The notes beneath the pieces are model-generated. The model did no database searches and was not told the DNA's origin. It was given only the letters and a program-made list of their open reading frames with translations. From Flavobacterium cupriresistens (GTDB lineage: Bacteria > Bacteroidota > Bacteroidia > Flavobacteriales > Flavobacteriaceae), in contig NZ_CP087134.1 in NCBI RefSeq assembly GCF_020911925.1, positions 744,001 through 808,000 of the forward strand: 64,000 nt of DNA, read 5' to 3'. A program made the position numbers and the translations under genes. Shown here one piece after another: positions 43,046 through 52,904 of the stretch; the first letter of the stretch is position 1, and each line of letters opens with the position of its first letter.

Positions 43046-43149
43046 TCTATAATTGAGGGAACAAATTTAGTCATTTTAGTTGAAAGTTAACAGTAACAAT
43101 CACAGTTTTAAGAATACAATTAGCGGAAAACTGTGACTGCGGCTAAAAA

Positions 43150-43506
43150 CTATTCAATAAGTTTTCTTTCTAAAAAGTAATTTACAATCGCTTCTTTCAT
43201 TAAAACCGATTGTTCGCCCGCCTTTAATGACGGTAATTCTTCTTTCACGCGGTAATGAGGCCAGCCTTCATCATCAAAAAATTCAAATTCATAGAAACCA
43301 TAAGGCTCCAATAATCTGCAAATGGCAATATGCATTAAATTTAATTTTTCATCTTTCTTGAATTCACGGTGTACTTTTCCAAGTTCCTGAACTCCGATTA
43401 GATAAATAATGGAATCTAAATCCAAATCTTCGCCTTGCGAAAATTGATTTGAAAGTATATCGACGAGCTTCTCCCAACGCTCTTTTAATTGTGTATCTCT
43501 GGACAT
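43150..43506 (-). CDS. Conserved hypothetical small protein
   Basis: 118 residues, no signal peptide, rich in Glu and Leu, predicted mostly helical (LKERWEKLVDILSNQFSQGE, LNLMHIAICRLLEPYGFYEF). No recognised domain. Co-directional with pheS and 104 bases upstream of it, so possibly transcribed with it. Confidence 0.72.
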   Translation of the reverse strand: MSRDTQLKERWEKLVDILSNQFSQGEDLDLDSIIYLIGVQELGKVHREFKKDEKLNLMHIAICRLLEPYGFYEFEFFDDEGWPHYRVKEELPSLKAGEQSVLMKEAIVNYFLERKLIE

Positions 43507-43856
43507 ATATATTTATGATTTTAGATCTTAAACTTCAGATTTTTGCTAAACGTAAGATTTTTAAATCTAAACTCCACCATCTGAACTCTAAAACTAGAAA
43601 TGCAAAGATAGGTAGATTGTAGACTTCAGGTTGTAGAATTTTGATTTTAGATTGTAGAATTTTGATTGCCGATTTTTGATTGTAGATTTTAGATTGCAGA
43701 TTGTAGACTGTAGAATTTTGATTGCTGATTTTTGATTGCTGATTTTTGATTATACAAATTCCACTGTTCACCTCTAACCTTTCACTTTAAAAAAAACCTT
43801 CACAATACCTGCATTATTCTTTTATATTTGCGCCTTCATTAATCACAAACACGAAT
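43507..43856. repeat. Low-complexity spacer of GATTNTAGATT/GATTTTTGATT words
   Basis: About 43540-43760 consists of many imperfect 9-11-base words such as GATTGTAGATTTTAGATTGC and GATTGCTGATTTTTGATTGC. The minus strand happens to be open (a 78-residue frame of Asn/Gln/Lys/Ile repeats), which is an artefact of the repeat. A TATATTTG -7 box for the next gene lies at 43823-43830. Confidence 0.75.
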
Positions 43857-44408
43857 ATGAGTTTTTTAGATATTATTTTGGGAGCCCTTTTGGCTTTTAG
43901 TTTATACAAGGGTATTAAAAATGGACTTTTTGTAGAAATCGCTTCTTTCATTTCTTTATTGTTGGGAATTTATTTAGCTATGAAATTCTCTTCTTTAATG
44001 AGAGATATGATTGCCAAACATGTAAGCTGGAATCCCACTAATATTCAAGTTACCGCTTTTATTCTGACTTTCATTTTAGTAGTGGTAGGTGTTTACTTGT
44101 TGGCCAAATTCTTAACCGGAATTGCTGATTTTGCTCAACTGGGATTAGTCAATAAATTGGGTGGTGGTTTTTTTAGAATTCTAAAAACCATTCTTATCGT
44201 AAGTATCGTTATTGCTCTATTTGAAAAAGTAAACTTCAACAACACTTTTGCAAAAAAAGAAACTTTAGACCAATCTATTTTTTACAACCCGATTAAAAAA
44301 GTAGCGGCTTTTGTCTATCCATCAATTGAAAAATGGTACGAGACTTTTAAAGAAAACCACAAAGAAGGCAATCAGGAAAAGCCTTCAACGGAATCTGAAA
44401 AAGAATAA
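43857..44408 (+). CDS. CvpA family membrane protein
   Basis: 183 residues with four membrane helices (about 3-20, 26-45, 62-85, 100-122) and a charged C-terminal tail (ENHKEGNQEKPSTESEKE). N-terminal SFLDIILGALLAFSLYKGIK is the CvpA signature. CvpA is needed for colicin V export in E. coli and for envelope stress tolerance; the molecular role is unknown. Confidence 0.9.
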   Translation: MSFLDIILGALLAFSLYKGIKNGLFVEIASFISLLLGIYLAMKFSSLMRDMIAKHVSWNPTNIQVTAFILTFILVVVGVYLLAKFLTGIADFAQLGLVNKLGGGFFRILKTILIVSIVIALFEKVNFNNTFAKKETLDQSIFYNPIKKVAAFVYPSIEKWYETFKENHKEGNQEKPSTESEKE

Positions 44409-44501
44409 TTCTCAGAAGCACTTCTACCTCAGATATCTGACAGAAATAAATTATCTTGCCTACTATTTCCAACATGGGATCTAACTAAAACCTATTAGAA
44501 T

Positions 44502-45602
44502 ATGTTGTATTTGGCAGGCATCATAATTACTGCTTTTTTGGTTTTTATTCTGATTAGCAAAAAAAACAAAAGCAATCCGGACAAGATTCTGGCGCTTTGG
44601 TTGTTTTTTACCGGTTTTCATTTGTCTTTATTTTATCTGCATTTTAATGACCATTACATCAAATTCCCTTTTTTATTAGGGCTTGAACTTCCTATGCCTT
44701 TGGTTCAGGGTCCCTTTTTATATTGGTATACTACGGCTTTGACCAATCCAAATCAGAAAAGAAAATATGCTTTTTTACACTTCATCCCGTTTCTGATTGC
44801 GTTTCTGGTCCTGACTCCTTTTTTCAATTTACCGTTTGAAAAAAAGATCAGCATTTTTAGAAATGGAGGAAAAGGTTATGAAGATTTGATCACGATTTTA
44901 TATGCTTCAATCTTACTTTCGGGAATTACTTATGCCTTGCTTTGCTTAAAGGAACTTTCAAAACACCGAAAAAACATCACCAATCAATTCTCCTTTACGG
45001 AAAAAATCAATTTGACCTGGCTGCGTTATCTCATTTTAGGTTCCAGTTTTATTTGGCTCGTTGTCATTTTCTCTAACGATCGGTACATTTTTTCCGTCGT
45101 GGTTTTTTATCTTTTTTTCATTGGTTATTTTGGAATCAAACAAGTCGGAATTTTCACCAATCAGCCTTTAGCAGTAAACAACCCTGCAGAAAACGCTACT
45201 GTTGAAACTGAGACAACAGAAAATCAACTGGAAAAAATTAAATATGAAAAATCAGGTTTAAGTGTTACTGAACTTCAATCCATCCATCAAAAACTAACAA
45301 CCATTATGCGAGAGGAAAAACAGTATAAAAATCCTGATTTAACTTTAACCGAATTGTCCCAAACGCTAAATGTACACCCCAACATTCTTTCGCAAGTCAT
45401 CAATTCTGTTGAGCAAAAAAATTTCTACGATTACATCAACTGTCAGCGTGTTGAAGAATTCAAACAGCTGATTCAATTACCCGAAAATCAAAAATACACT
45501 TTCCTGTCTTTGGCTTTCGAATGCGGGTTTAATTCTAAGACGGCATTCAATCGCAATTTCAAAAAAGCAACCGGGCTTTCTCCTTCAGCCTATTTAAAAT
45601 AA
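44502..45602 (+). CDS. Membrane-anchored AraC-type regulator
   Basis: 366 residues. The N-terminal half has about six or seven membrane helices (residues 1-225). The C-terminal AraC helix-turn-helix pair is at about 268-366: LTLTELSQTLNVHPNILSQV and YTFLSLAFECGFNSKTAFNR then FKKATGLSPSAYLK. This layout (7TM-like sensor plus AraC domain) is common in Flavobacteriia. It probably controls the adjacent hydrolase, 77 bases downstream. Confidence 0.9.
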   Translation: MLYLAGIIITAFLVFILISKKNKSNPDKILALWLFFTGFHLSLFYLHFNDHYIKFPFLLGLELPMPLVQGPFLYWYTTALTNPNQKRKYAFLHFIPFLIAFLVLTPFFNLPFEKKISIFRNGGKGYEDLITILYASILLSGITYALLCLKELSKHRKNITNQFSFTEKINLTWLRYLILGSSFIWLVVIFSNDRYIFSVVVFYLFFIGYFGIKQVGIFTNQPLAVNNPAENATVETETTENQLEKIKYEKSGLSVTELQSIHQKLTTIMREEKQYKNPDLTLTELSQTLNVHPNILSQVINSVEQKNFYDYINCQRVEEFKQLIQLPENQKYTFLSLAFECGFNSKTAFNRNFKKATGLSPSAYLK

Positions 45603-45679
45603 AATAGAACCACCTTACAAGTTGGGGCGACCCGCAGCGTCATACGGCACATCTTTGCAGAAATTTAAAAAATTATGCC

Positions 45680-46672
45680 ATGAAAAGTACCGTAATTTAT
45701 TCCCTCACATTAGCCGTTTCTCTTTTTCTTTTTTTAGGCTGCGAACAGGAAAATTATATTAATGACCCCGGAAATCTGGTTCCAAAAACCGTTGATCAGG
45801 ACCCCACTCTTCCCTCCATTTCTGTTAATGGAACACAGTTACACGCCGAGACTTTTGGAAATCCCAACAATCCGATTGTTATTTTTTTACACGGCGGACC
45901 CGGCTCAGACTACAGAAATGGTCTTAACACAAAACAACTTGCCGACGATGGTTATTATGTAGTATTCTATGACCAAAGAGGTTCCGGATTATCGAAAAGA
46001 CATGATAAAAAAAGCTATTCTATACAATTGGTTTTAGATGATCTTACTGCGGTTATTAAATATTATCGAACCAGTCCTGATCAGAAAATTTTCTTATTCG
46101 GACATTCGTGGGGCGCGATGCTTGCCGCGGCTTATGTAAATTCTTATCCCGATCGGATCGATGGTGTAATACTGGCGGAGCCAGGCGGACTTACTAAAAA
46201 ACTACTGGATGATTATGGCGAAATGAGTCGAAAAATGGATTTATTTTCTGAAGCAACAAACAATTTATTTTACCTCGATCAGTTCTTATCCGGCAAAGAA
46301 AACCAACACGAAATACTCGATTACAAATTCGGTATTTCCACCAGTTTTTCATACGCCAAAGGCAATAAGGAAGGCATTCCCGGTCCATCACCCTTTTGGC
46401 GAATCGGAACTACTGTTTTAGAAAGTTTTTCAGATATTTATGAAAATGACGGTTTTGATTTCACTAGAAATCTCAAACAATACCAACCTCCAGTGCTGTT
46501 TTTATACGGAGAACTTAATCAATCTTACGGTTTTGGTTTTGCGCAAAAAGAAGCTGCTTTCTTTAATACCGCAACCATATCCGAAGTAAAAGATACAGGT
46601 CATGAGATGATCTACTTTAAATGGGATAAGGTACATCCTTTAGTATTGAATTATTTAAACGCTTTAAACTAG
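45680..46672 (+). CDS. Alpha/beta hydrolase lipoprotein, proline-iminopeptidase-like
   Basis: 330 residues. Lipoprotein signal (SLFLFLGCEQ, Cys near 21). Alpha/beta hydrolase fold with oxyanion motif IFLHGGPGSDYRNGL, FYDQRGSGLS, nucleophile Ser in LFGHSWGAMLAAAYV and catalytic His in VKDTGHEMIYF. The HGGPG and DQRGSG motifs resemble S33 prolyl aminopeptidases. Anchored at the cell surface or periplasm. Seven bases before the next gene. Confidence 0.9.
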   Translation: MKSTVIYSLTLAVSLFLFLGCEQENYINDPGNLVPKTVDQDPTLPSISVNGTQLHAETFGNPNNPIVIFLHGGPGSDYRNGLNTKQLADDGYYVVFYDQRGSGLSKRHDKKSYSIQLVLDDLTAVIKYYRTSPDQKIFLFGHSWGAMLAAAYVNSYPDRIDGVILAEPGGLTKKLLDDYGEMSRKMDLFSEATNNLFYLDQFLSGKENQHEILDYKFGISTSFSYAKGNKEGIPGPSPFWRIGTTVLESFSDIYENDGFDFTRNLKQYQPPVLFLYGELNQSYGFGFAQKEAAFFNTATISEVKDTGHEMIYFKWDKVHPLVLNYLNALN

Positions 46673-46679
46673 TCACAAA

Positions 46680-47351
46680 ATGAGAATGACACAACTAATT
46701 ATTGCAATACTGCTCTGGCTTTTGAGTTTTACGACAACGCTCGCCCAAACCATTAACTGGAAAAATCTAAAAAAAGAAGAAAAACACCTCCTAAATGCGA
46801 CTGTCGGATGGGAACATGGTCTGGTTTATGGAGTTGCATATGGCTATAAACTTAAAACCAAACTACCTATTGTTGTTGACGCTTCGTTTTCTATTCCATC
46901 AGGCGAAACTGTTTTTGATGATTTCAAAACCAAAATTGGCGGGCAAATCAATGTGTATCAAATCAATAATTTTCATTTTAATGCTTCTTTGCATGGTATT
47001 TATCGCCGTTATGAAAATCCTTTGGTAACACTGCAGAATTTTGGTGCTGATGCAACTGTCGTTATCGGTTATTACAAACCTAAATGGTTTACCGCAATAG
47101 AATTGGGTTTTGACAAAGCGATCGTCACCCATTTTAAACATACCGAAATATATCGGGAAGTATATCCGGCTGTAAAAGACGGGTGGTACGAACCGTCAAC
47201 GGGAGGAAATGCGAATTACGGAATACAAGGCGGCTATTCTTTTCATCGAAACGACATCACTTTAAGACTAGGAAAAGTGATATCTCAGGATTTTAAAACG
47301 GAACCCATGGTCCCTTTTTATATACAATTGGGTTATAATTACAAACTTTAG
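46680..47351 (+). CDS. Exported protein, probable outer-membrane barrel
   Basis: 223 residues, signal peptide 1-22 (ending TLAQ). The mature part alternates aromatic beta strands (LNATVGWEHGLVYGVAYGYK, RKVISQD-type turns) and ends MVPFYIQLGYNYKL, a barrel-like terminal strand. No family identified. Likely co-transcribed with the hydrolase gene. Confidence 0.72.
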   Translation: MRMTQLIIAILLWLLSFTTTLAQTINWKNLKKEEKHLLNATVGWEHGLVYGVAYGYKLKTKLPIVVDASFSIPSGETVFDDFKTKIGGQINVYQINNFHFNASLHGIYRRYENPLVTLQNFGADATVVIGYYKPKWFTAIELGFDKAIVTHFKHTEIYREVYPAVKDGWYEPSTGGNANYGIQGGYSFHRNDITLRLGKVISQDFKTEPMVPFYIQLGYNYKL

Positions 47352-47558
47352 TATCATTTTTAAATTGCAAACCCGACAGGTTTTAAAAACCTGTGGAGTT
47401 TAGTTATTAGTATAAATTCAACTATCAAACGACAACGATTCCAGAATCCAAAACTTTGCGCTATCTTTGCGCTTTAATAACATGCTCTAAGGCAATTGCT
47501 CTGGCGCAGATTTTAAACAAAAATTACTTAAACTCGTTTAGAGAATTGACATATTAAA

Positions 47559-49355
47559 ATGAAGAAGATACGTAACTTTTGCATTATTGCACACATTGAC
47601 CACGGTAAAAGTACATTGGCAGACCGCTTACTTGGCGCCACACAAACGGTAACAGCTCGTGAAGAAAAAGCACAATTGCTTGACAACATGGACTTGGAGC
47701 GTGAGCGTGGAATTACCATTAAGAGTCACGCTATTCAGATGGAATACACCTATAAAGGAGAAGAATATATTTTAAATTTAATTGACACTCCCGGTCACGT
47801 TGACTTTTCTTATGAAGTTTCCCGATCTATTGCAGCCTGCGAAGGAGCACTTTTGATCGTGGATGCTGCACAAAGTATTCAGGCACAAACGATTTCAAAC
47901 TTATATTTAGCTTTAGAAAACGACTTGGAAATCATTCCGGTTTTGAATAAAGTAGATTTACCAAGTGCCAACCCTGAAGAAGTTAGTGATGATATTATTG
48001 ATTTGCTAGGTTGTAAATTAGAAGATATTATTCATGCTTCAGGAAAAACAGGCTTTGGTGTTGAAAACATTTTGGCGGCTATTATCGAAAAGATTCCTGC
48101 TCCAAAAGGAAATGTTGATGAACCGTTACAAGCATTGATTTTTGATTCACACTACAATCCGTTTCGTGGAATTGAAGTAATCTTCAGAGTTGTAAATGGT
48201 GAAATCAGAAAAGGGCAAAAAATTAAATTCATGGCTACAGGCAATGAATATTTTGCTGATGAAGTAGGAACTTTAAAACTAAATCAGGTTCCAAAAAGTG
48301 TTATTTCTACTGGTGATGTTGGTTATTTAATTTCTGGAATTAAAGAAGCCAAAGAAGTAAAAGTTGGTGACACACTAACCGATGCTAAAACACCAACTAC
48401 CAATATGATTACAGGATTTGAGGATGTAAAACCAATGGTTTTCGCCGGAATCTATCCTGTTGACACAGAAGATTATGAAGATTTGCGTTCTTCTATGGAG
48501 AAACTGCAATTAAATGATGCTTCATTAGTATTTACTCCTGAAAGTTCTGCCGCTTTAGGATTTGGTTTCCGTTGTGGATTCTTAGGAATGCTTCACATGG
48601 AAATTATCCAGGAACGTTTAGAGCGTGAGTTTGATATGACTGTAATTACTACAGTACCTAACGTTTCGTATTTGGCTTACACCAAAAAAGATCCGGAAAC
48701 TCCTTTCGTTGTAAACAATCCATCGGATTTACCGGAACCATCTAAATTGGATCGTGTTGAAGAGCCGTTTATTAAAGCTACTATCATTACAAAAGCTGAT
48801 TTCGTAGGAAACGTAATGAGTTTATGTATCGAAAAACGTGGTGCAATCACCAATCAGACGTATTTGACAACAGAACGTGTTGAATTGAATTTTGATATGC
48901 CTTTGGCCGAAATTGTATTCGATTTTTATGACCGTTTAAAAACCGTTTCTAAAGGGTATGCTTCTTTTGATTACTCTCCAATCGGAATGAGAACTTCTAA
49001 ATTAGTAAAACTGGATGTTCTTTTAAATGCACAAACTGTTGATGCTCTTTCTGCATTGATCCACGAAGACAACGCTTACAATATCGGTAAAAAAATGACC
49101 GAGAAATTACGCGAATTAATCCCAAGACAACAATTTGATATTCCGATTCAAGCCGCAATTGGAGCTAAAATTATTGCTCGTGAGACTATTAAAGCACTTC
49201 GTAAAGACGTTACCGCAAAATGTTATGGTGGAGATATTTCACGTAAACGTAAATTACTTGAAAAACAGAAAAAAGGTAAAAAACGTATGAGACAAGTAGG
49301 AAACGTTGAGATTCCTCAAGAAGCTTTTATGGCTGTTTTGAAATTGAACGACTAG
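47559..49355 (+). CDS. lepA: Elongation factor 4 (LepA)
   Basis: 598 residues, canonical length. Ribosome-bound GTPase proposed to back-translocate stalled ribosomes. G1 [14 protein letters not shown] (11-24), switch region [15 protein letters not shown]3 [13 protein letters not shown]4 [13 protein letters not shown], and the LepA-specific C-terminal domain ([26 protein letters not shown]). Preceded by a TATCTTTG -7 box (47462-47469) and an ACAGGTTTTAAAAACCTGT hairpin in the spacer. Confidence 0.97.
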   Translation: MKKIRNFCIIAHIDHGKSTLADRLLGATQTVTAREEKAQLLDNMDLERERGITIKSHAIQMEYTYKGEEYILNLIDTPGHVDFSYEVSRSIAACEGALLIVDAAQSIQAQTISNLYLALENDLEIIPVLNKVDLPSANPEEVSDDIIDLLGCKLEDIIHASGKTGFGVENILAAIIEKIPAPKGNVDEPLQALIFDSHYNPFRGIEVIFRVVNGEIRKGQKIKFMATGNEYFADEVGTLKLNQVPKSVISTGDVGYLISGIKEAKEVKVGDTLTDAKTPTTNMITGFEDVKPMVFAGIYPVDTEDYEDLRSSMEKLQLNDASLVFTPESSAALGFGFRCGFLGMLHMEIIQERLEREFDMTVITTVPNVSYLAYTKKDPETPFVVNNPSDLPEPSKLDRVEEPFIKATIITKADFVGNVMSLCIEKRGAITNQTYLTTERVELNFDMPLAEIVFDFYDRLKTVSKGYASFDYSPIGMRTSKLVKLDVLLNAQTVDALSALIHEDNAYNIGKKMTEKLRELIPRQQFDIPIQAAIGAKIIARETIKALRKDVTAKCYGGDISRKRKLLEKQKKGKKRMRQVGNVEIPQEAFMAVLKLND

Positions 49356-49397
49356 TTTTTTTTTTAGAAAATAGAATAAAGAGAATAGAACATAGAT

Positions 49398-49432
49398 AAA
49401 ACCTGATAGCGAAAGTTATCAGGTTTTTTTTG
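49398..49432 (+). terminator. Intrinsic terminator after lepA
   Basis: Perfect 11-bp stem AAAACCTGATA / TATCAGGTTTT, loop GCGAAAGT, then T-tract. Near-identical to the terminator at 50306-50340. Confidence 0.9.
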
Positions 49433-49619
49433 TTTTAAATGGCTAATTATCAGTTCCTATATGCAAATGAATAACTGCTGCAATTTCCAAATACATATCG
49501 TACGAAAAAACTCATAAATCATTGCGCGCAATACCCAAAAAGCTCATTATCAGCAATTTTAAGTAATATGTTGGAGGAAAAAAGCTACTTTTAGAATTAG
49601 TAACTAAAAAATTAATAAC

Positions 49620-50234
49620 ATGGAAACGAGAATCACACTTATTTTAGCGCTATTTACTTTTTATTTTGCGAATGCTCAACAGGATCAGGTTGATTCAGAA
49701 ATGAATTCAGCGAAAGGCATCACCTTTAAACATGGAGATATGTTTATTGAAGGCTCCATACAAATTACCACTGGCGGAGATCAGGATTATTATGCTCTAA
49801 ATCCCAAATTCGGATACTTACTGAATGACAAATTTGCCGTTGGAGGGCAAGTAAACTTTTCCAGTAACAAATTCGAATCAACAGGAATCAAAACGAATGT
49901 TTTTGGAATAGGTGGTTTTGCCAGATACTACTTCTTAGAACTAGATAAAAAACGGTTTAAAGCTTATGGCGAAGCCGGTTTGGGTTATGGCAGAAACAAA
50001 GTAGAGTCTCCAACAGGTTCAAATGACAGCAATAGCCTTACTGCTAATATTAACATTGGTTTGAACTATTTTCTAACTAAAAACATCGCGGTAACTTTCA
50101 CACTGGCAAATCTTTTATCCTACAACACCGTTTCTCCGGAAAACGGACCTAGTTCGGATACATTTCAATTAAACATCAATTTATTCGAGAACATTTTTGA
50201 TCAACCAAAATTTGGAGTGCTTTACAGATTCTAA
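49620..50234 (+). CDS. Outer-membrane beta-barrel protein
   Basis: 204 residues with a signal peptide (1-19, ending ANAQ). The mature part is an eight-strand OmpW/OmpA-like barrel: KFGYLLNDKFAVGGQVNFSS, FGIGGFARYYFLELDKKRFK, YGEAGLGYGRNKVES and the C-terminal FGVLYRF with terminal Phe. Function not assignable. It is framed by two nearly identical terminators. Confidence 0.85.
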   Translation: METRITLILALFTFYFANAQQDQVDSEMNSAKGITFKHGDMFIEGSIQITTGGDQDYYALNPKFGYLLNDKFAVGGQVNFSSNKFESTGIKTNVFGIGGFARYYFLELDKKRFKAYGEAGLGYGRNKVESPTGSNDSNSLTANINIGLNYFLTKNIAVTFTLANLLSYNTVSPENGPSSDTFQLNINLFENIFDQPKFGVLYRF

Positions 50235-50305
50235 ATCATTTAATTGCAAATTCAAAAGAAAGCACTCACTCTTTCGAAAATACAAAGACCAAATAATAAA
50301 CCTCT

Positions 50306-50340
50306 AAACCTGATAGCGAAAGTTGTCAGGTTTTTTTGTT
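50306..50340 (+). terminator. Intrinsic terminator, twin of the lepA terminator
   Basis: AAACCTGATA / TGTCAGGTTT around GCGAAAGT, followed by T7. It differs from the 49398-49432 hairpin at one stem base. Confidence 0.88.
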
Positions 50341-50362
50341 TAAATTTGAGCAAACTAGATTT

Positions 50363-51799
50363 ATGAAAAATATTGACGAATTTGAGTTTGAAAAAATTCT
50401 ATATTCAAAAGAACATTCAATTTCAGATTGTAAAATTGAATTCGAAAAAATTTCAAATTTTGATTTAGGCAAAATTAAACCTAGATTTCTTTTTAACAAT
50501 GTTGTGTTTTCAGGAAAAAGATTTAGTTTCTACAAATCAATTGAAAAACATTCTAATTACATAACTTTTAAAAATTGTCTATTTTTAACTGATTTATACA
50601 TCGGTGACTGTGATTTTCAAAATCTTCATTTTGTATCTAACACATTTGAATGTCAATATATTATTATAAGAAACTGCAAAATTTTAGATCTTAGATATAG
50701 TGATGAAAACAATTTCAAAAACGGAAATTTAAATATTGATTTAAGCGAAATACAGAATTTAGATTTTGAAAATATTATTTTTTCTGAATTTTCAAAATTC
50801 AAACTAACTAATTCAAATTTCCCTGGAGATGTTTCTATCATAAGAAATAACATAGATCAGCTACTGGTCTCTCACTGTATTTTCAAAAATCGTTTCGATT
50901 ATTTTAGCAATAAATTTAATCATACACGTAATTCTGCTCTCTTCAATAATTGCGAATTTAATTTTTCAAATTTTTTTGAATCAAATTTTAATAATGATAC
51001 ACTTTTTAGTAATTGTAAATTTTTAAATATAACAAAAATTGAAAACACTGGTGACGAAACAAAAACAACATTAAAATTTGATGATTGCGAATTTTTAAAG
51101 CAAGTAAGTTTTAATAAATCTAGAATTCATAAAATAGTATTTAATAATTTGAAGTTCCATGACATTATTTCTTTACAAGAAACATATTTTGACATTGTAG
51201 ATATTGATAGAACTATTTTTGAAAAACAAGCATATTTTGATGACATCGAAATTAAGCAAATACATAATTGTAACACAAGAAGTATTAGAACAATTAAACT
51301 ACAATTGCAAAAAGCTGAAAATAAAATTGATTACAATAAGTTCAGGATATATGAATTTAACGCTTATAAAAAAGACATCAAAAAGAAATTAAAAGAATTT
51401 AAAAAAGATAAAGATCATTTAAATCATAGAGTAAGACAACCTATTCAATTGAAAAGAGATTTATTTATTTTAAATATCAGTGATGTAGTTTCTGAATATG
51501 GTACAGATTGGAAAAGAGCATTAAAATTCACTTTATTAACTGGTTCAATAATTTATCTTCTTTTCTTCATTTGTGAAAATTCTAATTGTAAAATAACCTT
51601 ACTAAATTGGGATAGTTATACTCGATTTACTTCAGGATTATTTAGATTTTTCTTAGTTACCGACTTTTTTAATCCTCTAGAAAATGACAGAACTTATTTA
51701 ACAAACCCTTTAAGTTGGCTAATTTTTATCTTTGGAAAAATCGTCATCGCCTTTGGAATTTATGAAATGATCCAATCCTTCAGAAAATTCAAAGCTTAG
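50363..51799 (+). CDS. Pentapeptide-like beta-helix protein with C-terminal membrane helices
   Basis: 478 residues from the ATG at 50363; a longer frame starts with TTG inside the preceding terminator and is rejected. Residues 10-315 repeat a roughly 20-residue F-x-N/D-C-x-F pattern (FKNCLFLTDL, CDFQNLHFVS, FNNCEFNFSN, FSNCKFLNI, FDDCEFLKQV), as in right-handed beta-helices. Then comes a Lys-rich helix (IKKKLKEFKKDKDHLNHRVR) and two or three membrane helices (about 403-425 and 450-472) ending AFGIYEMIQSFRKFKA. Codons are extremely AT-rich compared with both neighbours, which suggests recent acquisition. Function unknown. Confidence 0.8.
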   Translation: MKNIDEFEFEKILYSKEHSISDCKIEFEKISNFDLGKIKPRFLFNNVVFSGKRFSFYKSIEKHSNYITFKNCLFLTDLYIGDCDFQNLHFVSNTFECQYIIIRNCKILDLRYSDENNFKNGNLNIDLSEIQNLDFENIIFSEFSKFKLTNSNFPGDVSIIRNNIDQLLVSHCIFKNRFDYFSNKFNHTRNSALFNNCEFNFSNFFESNFNNDTLFSNCKFLNITKIENTGDETKTTLKFDDCEFLKQVSFNKSRIHKIVFNNLKFHDIISLQETYFDIVDIDRTIFEKQAYFDDIEIKQIHNCNTRSIRTIKLQLQKAENKIDYNKFRIYEFNAYKKDIKKKLKEFKKDKDHLNHRVRQPIQLKRDLFILNISDVVSEYGTDWKRALKFTLLTGSIIYLLFFICENSNCKITLLNWDSYTRFTSGLFRFFLVTDFFNPLENDRTYLTNPLSWLIFIFGKIVIAFGIYEMIQSFRKFKA

Positions 51800-51859
51800 A
51801 TCAAATAGCTAAAAAACCTTAGTAACTTAGCAGCTCAGAACCTTAGAACCTTCAAAAAA
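51800..51859. repeat. CTTAGTAACTTAGCAGCTCAG spacer words
   Basis: AACCTTAGTAACTTAGCAGC followed by TCAGAACCTTAGAACCTT: same family as the words at 38758-38795, about 13 kb away. Confidence 0.6.
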
Positions 51860-52822
51860 ATGCTCGACGAAACTCCAAAACGATTTGACCGTATTGTTGC
51901 CATACTGATTCAATTGCAATCTAAAAAAAATGTAAAAGCACAGGAATTAGCGGATCGTTTTGATTGTAGTCTTCGAACTATTTACCGCGACATTAGAACT
52001 CTGGAAGCGTCGGGAGTACCGATCTACAGTGAGGCCGGAGTTGGTTATGCGTTAATGGACGGTTACAGACTACCTCCCGTTATGTTTACACGTGAAGAAG
52101 TCAGCAGTTTTATCGCTGCCGAAAAACTAATGCAGAAATTTACCGATCCTTCTCTTGGTAGTCATTATGCCTCGGCGATGTATAAGTTAAAATCGGTTTT
52201 GAGAAGTACGGACAAAGACTGGCTTTCGAACATCGAATCAAAAATTTTGATGCAAACCGCACAGCCTTTATTTAATGACAATTCTCCTAATACGCTAGCG
52301 CCACTGTTTGAGAGTATAGCCGAAAAAAAACAAATTCTATTATCATACAAAACAGTAGAATCTGAAGAAGCAAGCGATAGAAATATAGAACCCGTAGGTA
52401 TTTTTCATGAAAATAATAATTGGTACTTTCTGGGGTATTGCCATTTACGAAAGGATTATCGCCAGTTTAGAACAGATCGAATTCAGGGAATTAAAAAAAC
52501 AGAGCTCAAATTCACGATAGAACATGGTCCATTAGAAACTTATTTAACAAAAAAAGAGCACTCCAATACCACAACAAAAGTCCGCATTCTGGTTTCAAAA
52601 AAAGTTGTCGGCCACCTTCGACATGAACAAAAATACCATGGTTACGTTTCTGAAAAAGAAGTCGACGGACAAATCGAAATGACGTTTATGTCCCGTGATA
52701 TCAAAAATGGTTTTGCGCGTTGGTTTTTGATGTTCGGGGATTATGCCAAAATACTGGAACCGGAACTACTAAAAACAACCCTATTGGAATTACTGGAAAT
52801 TAATAAAAAAAGACTTTTATAA
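51860..52822 (+). CDS. WYL-domain helix-turn-helix regulator (YafY type)
   Basis: 320 residues. N-terminal HTH (about 8-62: RIVAILIQLQSKKNVKAQEL, ADRFDCSLRTIYRDIRTLEA), a middle WYL domain (about 150-230, NNWYFLGYCHLRKDYRQFRT with DRIQGI) and a C-terminal WCX-like extension. WYL domains bind nucleic acid or small ligands. Convergent with two DinB genes, frequent companions of YafY-type regulators in Bacteroidota; that they are its targets is inferred. Confidence 0.92.
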   Translation: MLDETPKRFDRIVAILIQLQSKKNVKAQELADRFDCSLRTIYRDIRTLEASGVPIYSEAGVGYALMDGYRLPPVMFTREEVSSFIAAEKLMQKFTDPSLGSHYASAMYKLKSVLRSTDKDWLSNIESKILMQTAQPLFNDNSPNTLAPLFESIAEKKQILLSYKTVESEEASDRNIEPVGIFHENNNWYFLGYCHLRKDYRQFRTDRIQGIKKTELKFTIEHGPLETYLTKKEHSNTTTKVRILVSKKVVGHLRHEQKYHGYVSEKEVDGQIEMTFMSRDIKNGFARWFLMFGDYAKILEPELLKTTLLELLEINKKRLL

Positions 52823-52861
52823 AAAAACTCCTCAAAAGCATAGGTGCCTGAGGAGTTTTTT
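52822..52861. terminator. Bidirectional terminator between the WYL and DinB genes
   Basis: 12-bp perfect stem AAAAACTCCTCA / TGAGGAGTTTTT flanked by A-tract and T-tract. Confidence 0.9.
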
Positions 52862-52904
52862 GTTCGTTTTTTGAAAATGAATCAACTATAATCTTCTATA
52901 ATAA

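Noticed and set aside
43535..43771. 78-codon minus-strand ORF full of Asn, Gln, Lys and Ile repeats
   Set aside because: It is an open reading of a short-word DNA repeat; the translation has no fold-like pattern and no start context.
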